Shown: piece by piece, positions 23,186 to 31,299 of the stretch
Layout of the letters: each line of letters begins with the position of its first letter
Numbering within the stretch: the first letter of the stretch is position 1
Source: Olsenella sp. Marseille-P4559
GTDB lineage: Bacteria; Actinomycetota; Coriobacteriia; Coriobacteriales; Atopobiaceae
DNA: 64,000 bases
Direction: 5' to 3'
Assembly: GCF_900605015.1 (NCBI RefSeq)
Contig: NZ_LR027574.1
Location: forward strand, 290,076-354,075
Made by a program: the position numbers and the translations under genes
Notes under the pieces: generated by a model
The model's database searches: none
The model's input: only the letters and a program-made list of their open reading frames with translations
What the model was told of the DNA's origin: nothing

Positions 23186-24995
23186 CGAGAAGAGCCACCG
23201 GCTCGATGGGCTCGACGAAGAGCGTCCGCATGACGCTCGGGGAGCGGCGCGGCGACTGTGGATTTCCGCTGGCAGCCAGCGCTGGCGCCTTGTGGTGGCT
23301 ACCGTCTGCGCCGTCGTGTACGTTGCCGCAAGCCTGGGAGCGGCTGCCTACAGCGCCTATGTGGTCGATGTCTTGTGGGCAGACATCCAGGCGAGCCTTG
23401 GCCGCGGCGAGGCATTTCTCGTGGGTTTTGACAGCGGTGGCCAAGAAGTGCTCATCTACCTGGGCATCTGGACCTGCGCTTGGGTCTTCTACAGCGTGCA
23501 GTCGCTCGTGATGGCAAGCTTTGCCGAGCGTCTCAACCTGCTTTTGCGCAAGGAGATTGCCGCAAAGCTCGGGAGGCTTCCCCTCTCGTACTTTGACGCC
23601 CACCAGCCAGGTGACACCATCAGCCGAGCGACCAACGATCTGGACAAGGTCTCCGAGGTGCTGCAGCGAGGGCTGCTCCAGCTCATCGTTGCCTTTACCA
23701 CCCTGGTGGGCGCGATTGTCCTCATGCTGCTCTCGAATGCCGCCTTGGTGCTCGTGTTCTGCGCGTTTGCCGCAGCGGCCACGGCAGTCACGAAGTTCGC
23801 TGCGCGCCGCACGCTGGACGCGGCGGCCGAGCGCCAGGATGCGCTGGGTCGTCTCACGGAGGGCGTCGAGGAGGCCTACTCGGGCCGTGTCGTCATCAAG
23901 GCGTTTGGCGTGGAGGGTGCGAGCCTTGAGGCCATCGCGGATCGCGCCGAGAAGGTGGCGGCGACAAGTGCCCGAGCAGACTTTCTCACCAACGCCATCT
24001 CGCCCGCGATCCGCTTCCTCGTGCGACTCTCGCAGGTTGGCATTGGCCTTGCTGCCGGAGTGCTTGTGGCAGGCGGACAGATGACGGTCGGCTCGTTCCA
24101 GGCGTTCTTCCAGTACGTGACCCAGGCGTCAGAGCCGCTCACGCAGCTCTCCCTTACGGTTAACATGCTGCAGGGCGCCCTCGCTGCCGCGGAGCGCGTC
24201 TTTGCGCTGCTCGACGCCACCGAGGCCAAGTCGGATCCCGAGGCGCCTCTTGCGCTCCCGCAGCCGGTGCGGGGCCGTGTTGCCTTCGAGCACGTTCGCT
24301 TTGGCTACTCGCCTGACGCGCCGCTCATGCGCGACGTCTCGCTTGTGGCCGAGCCGGGCGAGAAGATCGCCATCGTCGGCGCGACGGGTGCGGGCAAGAC
24401 CACCCTCATCAACCTGCTCATGCGCTTCTATGAGGTCGGCGGCGGGCGCATCACGCTCGATGGGGTGGATACCAGGCTTCTGCGTCGAAGCGACCTACGG
24501 CGCGAGTTTGGCATGGTGCTGCAGGACGCATGGATCTTCGAGGGGACCATTGCCGAAAACATTGCCTACGGCAGGCCTGGGGCAACGTGCGAGGAGGTCG
24601 AAGCGGCTGCTCGCGCGGCGCATGTGGACTTCTTCGTGCGTACGCTCCCGCACGGTTACGACACGCTGCTCGCCGATGGTGGCGAGAACGTAAGCCAGGG
24701 CCAACGTCAGCTTCTGACCATTGCGCGCGCCATGCTCACCGACCCAGCCATGCTTATTCTGGACGAGGCAACCTCAAGTGTTGACACCCGCACCGAACAG
24801 GCCATCGTTCGTGCGATGGAGGCCATCATGGAGAATCGCACGAGCTTCGTGATCGCGCACCGGCTCTCGACCATCGTCGATGCCGACCTCATCCTCGTTA
24901 TGGACCACGGCACCATCATCGAGCAAGGGACGCACGAGTCGCTTCTCGCCAAGGGTGGCGCATACGCGTCTCTCTACCATAGCCAGTTTGCGTGA
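23178..24995 (+). CDS. Heterodimeric ABC exporter subunit, catalytic half
   Basis: 605-residue partner. ATG 23178 follows AGGAGGTG. After a charged tail of about 30 residues come six membrane helices (about 40-330) and the ATPase with Walker A GATGAGKTT near 401. Walker B LILDEATSSVD and H-loop IAHRLSTI are canonical, while the signature is degenerate (VSQGQRQLL). Its Walker sites with the partner's intact signature form the active ATP site. The TGA stop belongs to a family A palindrome. Confidence 0.92.
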   Translation: MSDEKSHRLDGLDEERPHDARGAARRLWISAGSQRWRLVVATVCAVVYVAASLGAAAYSAYVVDVLWADIQASLGRGEAFLVGFDSGGQEVLIYLGIWTCAWVFYSVQSLVMASFAERLNLLLRKEIAAKLGRLPLSYFDAHQPGDTISRATNDLDKVSEVLQRGLLQLIVAFTTLVGAIVLMLLSNAALVLVFCAFAAAATAVTKFAARRTLDAAAERQDALGRLTEGVEEAYSGRVVIKAFGVEGASLEAIADRAEKVAATSARADFLTNAISPAIRFLVRLSQVGIGLAAGVLVAGGQMTVGSFQAFFQYVTQASEPLTQLSLTVNMLQGALAAAERVFALLDATEAKSDPEAPLALPQPVRGRVAFEHVRFGYSPDAPLMRDVSLVAEPGEKIAIVGATGAGKTTLINLLMRFYEVGGGRITLDGVDTRLLRRSDLRREFGMVLQDAWIFEGTIAENIAYGRPGATCEEVEAAARAAHVDFFVRTLPHGYDTLLADGGENVSQGQRQLLTIARAMLTDPAMLILDEATSSVDTRTEQAIVRAMEAIMENRTSFVIAHRLSTIVDADLILVMDHGTIIEQGTHESLLAKGGAYASLYHSQFA

Positions 24996-25022
24996 GACAA
25001 GGGGACAGCCCCCTTGTCTCAT
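24992..25022. repeat. Palindromic repeat family A, copy 4, containing two stop codons
   Basis: TGAGACAAGGGGAC (24993-25006) faces CCCCCTTGTCTCA (25009-25021). Its first three bases are the TGA of the ABC gene on the plus strand and its last three, read on the minus strand, are the TGA of the deacetylase gene. It can also act as a bidirectional terminator-like hairpin. Confidence 0.9.
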
Positions 25023-26383
25023 TCGCCAATCTCGTCAGGCCAAACCGCGCTTTCGGGCATGGTCGCATCGCAGCTTGCGATGTCAGATGGGATGGAGTCG
25101 TCGCTTGCCAAGAGCTCGCTTATGGTAACGAAGGTGTATCCCTGTGACTGGAGCGTATCGATGATTTGAGGCAGCGCCTCGACATCCTGGTCTCGGTTGC
25201 CGCCGCCGTCGTGCATCAGGATGATGCTTCCGGGCTTTACGCCTGTGGTGGCGTTAGAGACGATCCGGCCTGCGCCTGGTAGCCGCCAGTCCTCGGTGTC
25301 GATGTCCCAGCGCACGGAGACCGTCGCCACGCCCTGCGTGGAGAGCCAGGTCTTCTGCGTGAAGCTCCCGTAGGGCGGGCGGAACGCCGTGGTCTTCACG
25401 CCCGTGGCGTTTTCGATGGACGAGAAGGATGACGTCAGCTGGTCGAGAACCGTCTGCGCGTCCGAGTTCCTGAGGTCGGGGTGGTCATAGGAGTGGCTGC
25501 AGATCTGGGAGCCGGCATCCACGATGGCCTTGGCGGCACTGGGATTTGCGTCCACCTCCTTACCCAGGCAGAAGAAGGTTGCCTTGACACCCTTCGCCTT
25601 GAGGATCTCCAGGTACTGACTGGTGTACTGGCTCGGGCCATCATCAAAGGTGAGAGCCACAAGCCTCTTGTTGCCTGCCGGCTGGACGTCCTTCACGGTG
25701 ACGATGCAATCCTGGCCCTGCTGGTAGACCGTGCCGTCGGCTTGCTCGCCAGACTCCTGGCCGGTAAGCACGTCCTTTACGGTGGTAGACCCCCACTGCG
25801 AGATGTAGTTGATGGCGCCCACGTTGCCCTCCATGAGGAGCCTTGGCGCCTGGTTCACGGTCTCGGTGGTGTAGGGCTCCGTGCGGTCGCCTCCGTCACC
25901 GATGGAAATGCGCTCGCCGCCGGACACCTTGTAGACGCTTGCCTCGTCGTAGGGGGTGTCCTTGTCGTTGATGGTGACCGAGTAGGGATGGCCTCCGCCC
26001 TCGGCAAGGACGTTTCCGGAGACGCTTACGTAGTTGCCCGATGCGGTCTGGATGTTCTCGTCCTGCTTGATCTGGTCAATCGTGGTGCCTACGGTCACGC
26101 TTTGGAGCGTGCCGTTCACGGTCACTTGCACTGGGCGAAGCTTTGTCCACCAGAAGAAGCCTCCGCCCAAGATTGCTGCGAGGACCAGCAGCGGGACGAG
26201 CGTTCGTGCCACAAAGCGCCTGCCGCCTCTGTCGTGTCCGTTTTGGCTGCTGCCTTCGGACATCACGTTTGCGTTGCCAGTGGGGATAAAGCCTGCGTCC
26301 TTCCCAACAAGCCCAAAGCCCTGCTTTTGCTCGGTGCCCACTGTCCTCTTGGATGGGGTCCTCTCATCATTTGTGTCAGACAT
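25019..26383 (-). CDS. Membrane-anchored polysaccharide deacetylase
   Basis: 454 residues from ATG 26383 (GGAGG 4 bases upstream; GTG 26401 also possible). A 57-residue cytoplasmic tail and one membrane helix (about 60-79) place the rest outside. Two small ubiquitin-like beta modules (about 85-170) precede the NodB catalytic domain: TFDDGP at 245-250, SHSYDHP, RPPYGS, DIDTEDW and ILMHDGGG, i.e. both metal His and the catalytic Asp are present. Likely deacetylates peptidoglycan or another wall glycan, which often protects from lysozyme; the substrate is inferred. Confidence 0.92.
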   Translation of the reverse strand: MSDTNDERTPSKRTVGTEQKQGFGLVGKDAGFIPTGNANVMSEGSSQNGHDRGGRRFVARTLVPLLVLAAILGGGFFWWTKLRPVQVTVNGTLQSVTVGTTIDQIKQDENIQTASGNYVSVSGNVLAEGGGHPYSVTINDKDTPYDEASVYKVSGGERISIGDGGDRTEPYTTETVNQAPRLLMEGNVGAINYISQWGSTTVKDVLTGQESGEQADGTVYQQGQDCIVTVKDVQPAGNKRLVALTFDDGPSQYTSQYLEILKAKGVKATFFCLGKEVDANPSAAKAIVDAGSQICSHSYDHPDLRNSDAQTVLDQLTSSFSSIENATGVKTTAFRPPYGSFTQKTWLSTQGVATVSVRWDIDTEDWRLPGAGRIVSNATTGVKPGSIILMHDGGGNRDQDVEALPQIIDTLQSQGYTFVTISELLASDDSIPSDIASCDATMPESAVWPDEIGE

Positions 26384-26401
26384 GCTGCCTCCGGAACTCA
26401 C

Positions 26402-26721
26402 GTCCGTCTCGTGTGTCGATAGCGCCTTGCCGTGTCGAAGAGCTTAGCCCGACGTCCGCGAGAGACTACCTTAGTTTACTTTATGGCTGCCAAGCCAATA
26501 TACTCTCCCCCTGATTCTAAGGGAACCCGATGCGTCATATGCACCCAAAGATGGGCTTGGGCGCAGTTGTCGGGCTGACCTGGCGCGGGCGAGCTTGACC
26601 CGTCCGCCGTGCAGCTCATCGGGGCGAGGGCGCGACACAAGCCAAGGCCCCCGTCGAGAAGCGACGGAGGCCTTGGGCTGCTGCATGTTGCCTGTAGGGT
26701 GCGGATTCTGTACCGCGAGAG
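26402..26721. other. Intergenic region between deacetylase and fmdB genes
   Basis: No gene is seen in this roughly 320-bp stretch. It is AT-rich at 26469-26520, where a deacetylase promoter on the minus strand would be expected, but no well-spaced pair stands out. It contains the hairpin at 26641-26678. Confidence 0.5.
26641..26678. terminator. Strong hairpin downstream of fmdB
   Basis: GCCAAGGCC then CCGTCG (26641-26656) pairs with CGACGG then GGCCTTGGGC (26662-26678) around a 5-base loop. It lies 44 bp past the fmdB stop on the minus strand; the T-tract is poor, so termination is probable but not certain. Confidence 0.5.
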
Positions 26722-26904
26722 CTACTTCCCTCGCTGGTCGGTGTTATAGAACCCCGATCCCTGGAAGACAATTCCCGAGGTCTCGAACACGCGCTCGGCC
26801 TCGTGGCCGCACTTGGGGCAGTTCACCTTGGGATGAGCGCTCATGGGGTGCTCGACCTCGAAAGTCGAACCGCATGAGGGGCATTTGTAATCATAACGAG
26901 CCAT
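26722..26904 (-). CDS. FmdB-family zinc ribbon protein
   Basis: 60-residue protein MARYDYKCPSCG... with two CxxC pairs (CPSC at 8-11, CPKC at 29-32), forming one zinc ribbon. The family is widespread and called putative regulatory protein, without a firm role. ATG 26904 follows GGAGGAAG. It stands alone, divergent from the HAD-TPK gene. Confidence 0.88.
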   Translation of the reverse strand: MARYDYKCPSCGSTFEVEHPMSAHPKVNCPKCGHEAERVFETSGIVFQGSGFYNTDQRGK

Positions 26905-27086
26905 ATTCTTCTTCCTCCGGAAGCTTGGTGCAGATGCTGTATGGTATCTCGGGCGGGCGCGACAGCGTCTAAGCCATGGGATACTTTACCCAACTGGACA
27001 GGTTGCTGCCAGCTCACGCTGGGCTCGCCTGGGGACAACACCGAATCTGCTCGCGACGTGACGGCTGTGTGCCGCAGGGAGAGACG

Positions 27087-28454
27087 ATGGCTTTCAAGGG
27101 TGCCATTTTCGACTGTGACGGAACGCTCATTGACTCCATGCCCATGTGGGGCAGGGTCATGAAAGAGGTCGTTCAGGCCCATGGCATCCAAAGCGCCGGC
27201 GATGACTTCTTTCCCCGCATCGAGAAGGTCAGTCTCCTCGACGGCTGCCGGACAATCCACGACGAGCTGGGCGTGCCTGCGTCGCCAGAGGAACTCTACG
27301 AGGAAGTCGCAGCCATCGTTCGGCGCCATTACGCGCATGATGTCAAGCTCATGCCCAGGGCCAAGGAGTTTCTCGCGGAGCTTGACGCCGCTGGCGTCCC
27401 CATGGTCATCGCGACCTCGACGCCGCTGCGCGAGGTTCGGGTGGCGCTTGAGGTGCACGGCATTTCTCGCTTCTTCAAGGACATCGTGACAACGGAGCAG
27501 GTGGGGGAGCGCGACAAGGAATTCCCCGACGTCTATCTTGAGGCGGCTCGGCGCTTAGGCACGCCGGTGGGGGATACCTGGGTCTTTGAGGACGCGCCAT
27601 TTGGTGTGCGTACCTCCAAGCGTGCGGGCTTTAACGTCGTGGGGCTTATGAATGACCACGACGGTCGAGACGAGAGGGATGTGGAGCCCTGGTGCGACAT
27701 ATACGTGCATGGCTTCGCCGAGCTCTCCGTGGCACTCATCAAGGACTATGCAGCGCCGACGCCGCAGACTGCAGAGGTGCCGTCCGACGCGAATCCGCTG
27801 CGTGCCCTTGTGGTGGACGGGTCGCCCACGCCAAGCTCACCGGAGCTGGTCGCGCGACTTGCCGCCGAGGCGGACTACGTTGTCGCAGCGGATTGCGGTG
27901 CCGAAACATGCCGGGCAGCCGGCGTGGCGCCAAACGCGTACTGCGGCGACCACGACTCCGTTTCCGCGGCGACAGGTGCCTGGGCGAGCGAGCAGGCTGG
28001 CCGCACAATCGAGTTTCCTTCCGAGAAGTACGCCACGGACCTCTCGCTTGCCATCGATTGCGCACGCCATGAAGCTGCGCGACAAGGGCGCCCGCTGCGC
28101 CTGACGGTGACCTGCGCGTCTGGCGGGCGTCCGGACCACGCGCTGGGAGTGGTGGGCCTTCTCGCCAGCGCTGCCGACGCCTGGCCCGCGTTGGTGGAGG
28201 ACTCCTTCGAGATGCGTATTGTCGCCGCTGGGGGCGCGTCGGAGTGGCGGCTTGGCGAGAGGGCAGAGGGCCATACCTTCTCTGCAGTTGCTGTGGCGCC
28301 GGGGACGGTGATTAGCGAGTCGGGCATGAGGTGGTGTCTCGAGAAGCGTCCGCTTGGGCTTCTCAACGACCTAGGAATCTCGAACGTGGTGGTGAAGAAG
28401 GACGCCGTGGTCTTAGTGAGCTCGGGTGCCGTTGCGGCATTTTTGTTGAGGTAG
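27087..28454 (+). CDS. Fusion of HAD-family phosphatase and thiamine pyrophosphokinase
   Basis: 455 residues with two enzymes in one chain. Residues 1-220 are a HAD hydrolase: nucleophile motif DCDGT at 9-13, ATSTP at 109-113, and FEDAPFGVRTSKRAG at 167-181. Residues 238-455 are a TPK: GDHDS at 287-291, EKYATDLSLA at 313-322, SGGRPDH at 345-351, and the C-terminal GMRWCLEK and SSGAVAAFLLR. TPK makes thiamine diphosphate from thiamine and ATP. A HAD partner could dephosphorylate thiamine monophosphate first, making TMP to TPP a single-protein route; that is inference. ATG 27087 follows GGGAGAG. Confidence 0.85.
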   Translation: MAFKGAIFDCDGTLIDSMPMWGRVMKEVVQAHGIQSAGDDFFPRIEKVSLLDGCRTIHDELGVPASPEELYEEVAAIVRRHYAHDVKLMPRAKEFLAELDAAGVPMVIATSTPLREVRVALEVHGISRFFKDIVTTEQVGERDKEFPDVYLEAARRLGTPVGDTWVFEDAPFGVRTSKRAGFNVVGLMNDHDGRDERDVEPWCDIYVHGFAELSVALIKDYAAPTPQTAEVPSDANPLRALVVDGSPTPSSPELVARLAAEADYVVAADCGAETCRAAGVAPNAYCGDHDSVSAATGAWASEQAGRTIEFPSEKYATDLSLAIDCARHEAARQGRPLRLTVTCASGGRPDHALGVVGLLASAADAWPALVEDSFEMRIVAAGGASEWRLGERAEGHTFSAVAVAPGTVISESGMRWCLEKRPLGLLNDLGISNVVVKKDAVVLVSSGAVAAFLLR

Positions 28455-28532
28455 GGAGTGCCGGCGTGGCTGGTGGTGGCCGATGCGGCTGGCCCTGGCG
28501 ACGGCCGGCATGCCATGCTTTTCGGGCATTTA

Positions 28533-28692
28533 GGCTCCTCTAAACGGCGAGAGTCTGCGGAGCCGTTGTCAAGGCGTGAGAAATCGCCGTCTAAGCATTG
28601 CTAACCGTTCGGATTTTGCGGAGCCGTTATCCACCCGTAGAAAATTGCCGTTTAAGTGGGACTAAACGTTCGAGAAACTTCTAAACGGCGAA
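28533..28692. repeat. Repeat family C cluster
   Basis: The 330-bp gap after the HAD-TPK gene holds no gene. Two about 62-bp direct repeats sit head to tail: one starts CTCTAAACGGCGAG (about 28537) and the next GCTAACCGTTCGGA (28600). Both contain the identical core TGCGGAGCCGTT and end in a GCCGTCTAAG / GCCGTTTAAG inverted arm, so each folds into a hairpin. Further motifs ACTAAACGTTCGAG (28661) and TCTAAACGGCGAAA (28680) follow. Confidence 0.75.
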
Positions 28693-28727
28693 AAACAACA
28701 AGCAACTGGAAAGAAGAAGGCTCGACC

Positions 28728-28760
28728 AAAAAAGGGGCCGCACCAGAACGGCGCGGCTCC
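28728..28760 (-). terminator. Intrinsic terminator of rpmB
   Basis: Read on the minus strand: GGAGCCGC (28760-28753) pairs with GCGGCCCC (28741-28734) with one mismatch, followed by six T (28733-28728). Confidence 0.8.
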
Positions 28761-28784
28761 GCGTGTCACATGCAATCCAGAGGA

Positions 28785-28973
28785 CTACCCGCGAACGAGG
28801 TTACCCTTCTTGAGGCACCTGGTACAGACGTTCAGCTTCTTGCGCCGGCCGTCGACAACGACGGAGACGCGCTGGATGTTTGGCTTGAACGTGCGAGCAA
28901 CCGTGCGATGGGAGTGGCTGATGGAATGACCGGCAACGGCGTGCTTGCCGCAGATATCACAAACCTTCGACAT
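28785..28973 (-). CDS. rpmB: 50S ribosomal protein L28
   Basis: 62-residue ribosomal protein MSKVCDICGK... with two CxxC pairs (CDIC near 5-8, CTRC near 53-56), i.e. the zinc-binding form of L28. It ends KKGNLVRG. ATG 28973 has GGAGG 8 bases upstream, preferred over an in-frame Met five codons earlier. Single-gene unit with its own promoter and terminator, divergent from yloU. Confidence 0.96.
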   Translation of the reverse strand: MSKVCDICGKHAVAGHSISHSHRTVARTFKPNIQRVSVVVDGRRKKLNVCTRCLKKGNLVRG

Positions 28974-29031
28974 GACCTTGACCTCCAAAGTGCGGCGCTC
29001 GCGCGCCCGTTAATCAACAAGCAGCCTTGCA

Positions 29032-29059
29032 AATATACCACTTGGGGTGTTTCTCGCAA
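29032..29059 (-). promoter_or_regulatory. rpmB promoter
   Basis: On the minus strand TTGCGA (29059-29054) and TATATT (29037-29032) are 16 bp apart, with TG just before the -10. Good match, 59 bp from the start codon. Confidence 0.6.
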
Positions 29060-29175
29060 GGGATACACACAACTTCTTGGCATTGTCCTCGTCGGCGTTG
29101 GGCTGGGACCCGTCGGGCTGAGACCCCCGTCCGCACCCCTCCGCAGGACGGTCACGCGTTTGCACGAGCCTGCGC

Positions 29176-29181
29176 TATAAT
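29176..29181 (+). promoter_or_regulatory. Candidate yloU-fakA promoter (-10)
   Basis: A perfect TATAAT at 29176-29181 lies 60 bp before the yloU start; TTGCAC nearby is only 10 bp away, so the -35 is unclear. Confidence 0.45.
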
Positions 29182-29241
29182 CACATGGATTTTGTTGTTT
29201 CTATCGCCCCCGCACCCACGAGGGCTTTGAGAGGAGACCCC

Positions 29242-29592
29242 ATGGCCGGTGTCGTTCCGGGAGCGCTCAAAGTTTCTAACGACTGCATTGCAGATCTGGC
29301 TGGCTACGCTGCGCTGGAGTGCTACGGTGTCGTTGGCATGGCGCTCATCGACGAGCAGGGCGGCGTCGCTCAGCTCCTGCCCACAAACCGCCTGCGCCGC
29401 GGCATCGACGTCAGCGTCACGCCTGATGGTCACCTCTCGGTCGACCTCCACGTCGTTGTCGAGCAGGGCGTCAATATGGCGTCAGTCGTCAACAACCTCA
29501 CCAGCTCGGTCAAGTTCATCCTTAAGCAGATTGCCGAGCTTGACGACATCAAGGTCACTGTCCACATCGAGGGCCTCCGCTCCAATCGCTAG
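29242..29592 (+). CDS. Asp23/Gls24 family protein (YloU-like)
   Basis: 116-residue protein of the Asp23 family: ALKVSNDCIADLAGYAALECYGVVGMA, then RGIDVSVTPDGHLSVDLHVVVEQGVNM and a C-terminal VKVTVHIEG-type strand. In many Gram-positives it sits just upstream of fakA, as here (30 bp). Some members are membrane-associated envelope-stress proteins; the role of this one is not known. ATG 29242 follows GAGAGGAG. Confidence 0.9.
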   Translation: MAGVVPGALKVSNDCIADLAGYAALECYGVVGMALIDEQGGVAQLLPTNRLRRGIDVSVTPDGHLSVDLHVVVEQGVNMASVVNNLTSSVKFILKQIAELDDIKVTVHIEGLRSNR

Positions 29593-29622
29593 GCCGCTGA
29601 GAAAGAACCGAGGTCCAATAAG

Positions 29623-31293
29623 ATGATTGCGTCAGTCATCCGTACGTGCTTCCCCGTGGCGGCGAACGTTGTTGCCGATCGTGCAGAGGAGATCAACAAG
29701 CTCAACGTCTTCCCCGTTCCCGACGGTGACACCGGCACCAACATGTCGCTTACCCTGGGAACCGTCGTCAAGGAGGTGGAGGCGCTTTCCCAAGACGCCA
29801 CCATCGAGGACATCGCCAAGGCGATAACCCACGGCTCACTCATGGGCGCGCGTGGCAACTCGGGCGTCATTACCTCCCAGATTCTCCGTGGCCTTGCAGA
29901 AGGTCTCTGCGATGCCAAGGACCAGGACAATCCCACTTCCGCAGACATCGCGCACGCGTTCCGTCGCTCGGTCAAGGTCGCCTTTAAGGCAGTTCGCAAG
30001 CCGGTCGAGGGCACGATCCTCACCGTCCTGCGTGACATGTCTACTCGCGCCGACCAGCTCGAGAAGGCCCGTGTCTCCGCAATCGAGATGCTCGACGCAC
30101 TGGTCATCGAAGCGTACGAGTCTGTCGCCCGCACGCCCGAGCTCCTGCCCGTTCTCAAGGAGAACGGCGTGGTAGACTCGGGTGCCTTTGGCTTTGCCAC
30201 CTTTTTCGAGGCCTTCGTGAACGCCGTCGAGGGCAAGGCCGGCGAGATCTCGGACTTCAAGACCACCGTCGACTCCGAAGACGCCAAGGCGGCCGTCTCC
30301 TCCAAGGTCGCCATCGAGCTCAACGATGACTGGGAGGGTTCCCAGTACCGCTACTGCAACGAGTTCCTCTTCCACGCCAACAACGAGTCGTTCGACCACG
30401 ACGCGGCGCTTGCCTTCCTTGCCACCATGGGCGACTGCGAGCTTCTCGTGGGTGAGTACCCTGACTACAAGGTGCACGTGCACTCCAACACGCCCGACAA
30501 GGTCCTTGCCTACATGCTCGAGTACGGCCAGATCTTTGAGGTCTTCATCCACAACATGGACCTCGAGGCTCACGAGCGCACGGCAAAGATTGCTGCGGAC
30601 AAGGCCGTCGAGCAGAAGGCCCCCAAGAAGCCCCTGAGCTTTGTCGCAGTTGCCGCAGGCTCCGGTGAGGCGTCCATCCTCACCTCCCTTGGCGTCGATG
30701 TCGTTGTCTCGGGTGGTCAGACCATGAACCCCTCGACCGCCGATATCCTTGCTGCTGTCGAGAAGGCCAACGCCGAGAATGTCATCGTGCTTCCCGACAA
30801 CGGCAACATCCGCATGGCCGCCGAGGCGGCGGCTTCTGCCTGCGAGGACGTCCATGTGGCCGTGGTTCCCACCAAGACCGTGCCCCAGGCCTTCTCGGCA
30901 ATGTTTGTCGCCGATCCCGATGGTACCCTCGAAGACAACGTCGATGCCATGACCGAGGCCATCGCCGAGGTCCGTGGCGGCGAGGTCACCCGTGCCGTGC
31001 GCGATTCCCAGGCGGCCGACGGCTCGCCCATCCACGCCGGTGACGTCATGGGCATCGAGGACGGGGACATCATCGTCGTCGGCTCGTCGGTGAAAGACGT
31101 CACGGTCGAGCTTGTGCATCGCATGCAGGAGGCGGAAGAGGGCGACACTCTCACCATCCTCGCGGGCGCGGACCTCGATGACGCTTCGTTTGAGGATATC
31201 GTCGCAGCCATCTCGGCTTCCGAGCCCTCGCTCGAGATTGACTCCCACCGCGGCGAGCAGCCCCTCTATCCCATCGTCTTCTCTATCGAGTAG
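29623..31293 (+). CDS. fakA: Fatty acid kinase subunit FakA / DAK phosphatase-like (YloV)
   Basis: 556 residues. The N-terminal DegV-partner kinase domain (about 1-190) has NVFPVPDGDTGTNMSLTL, the ATP/Mg-binding DGDTGTNM motif, and SLMGARGNSGVITSQIL. The C-terminal part (about 250-556) is the FakA-type domain. With a FakB protein (not in this window) it phosphorylates exogenous fatty acids for phospholipid synthesis. The neighbouring plsX further along uses the acyl-phosphate product. ATG 29623. Confidence 0.92.
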   Translation: MIASVIRTCFPVAANVVADRAEEINKLNVFPVPDGDTGTNMSLTLGTVVKEVEALSQDATIEDIAKAITHGSLMGARGNSGVITSQILRGLAEGLCDAKDQDNPTSADIAHAFRRSVKVAFKAVRKPVEGTILTVLRDMSTRADQLEKARVSAIEMLDALVIEAYESVARTPELLPVLKENGVVDSGAFGFATFFEAFVNAVEGKAGEISDFKTTVDSEDAKAAVSSKVAIELNDDWEGSQYRYCNEFLFHANNESFDHDAALAFLATMGDCELLVGEYPDYKVHVHSNTPDKVLAYMLEYGQIFEVFIHNMDLEAHERTAKIAADKAVEQKAPKKPLSFVAVAAGSGEASILTSLGVDVVVSGGQTMNPSTADILAAVEKANAENVIVLPDNGNIRMAAEAAASACEDVHVAVVPTKTVPQAFSAMFVADPDGTLEDNVDAMTEAIAEVRGGEVTRAVRDSQAADGSPIHAGDVMGIEDGDIIVVGSSVKDVTVELVHRMQEAEEGDTLTILAGADLDDASFEDIVAAISASEPSLEIDSHRGEQPLYPIVFSIE

Positions 31294-31299
31294 TGGCCC

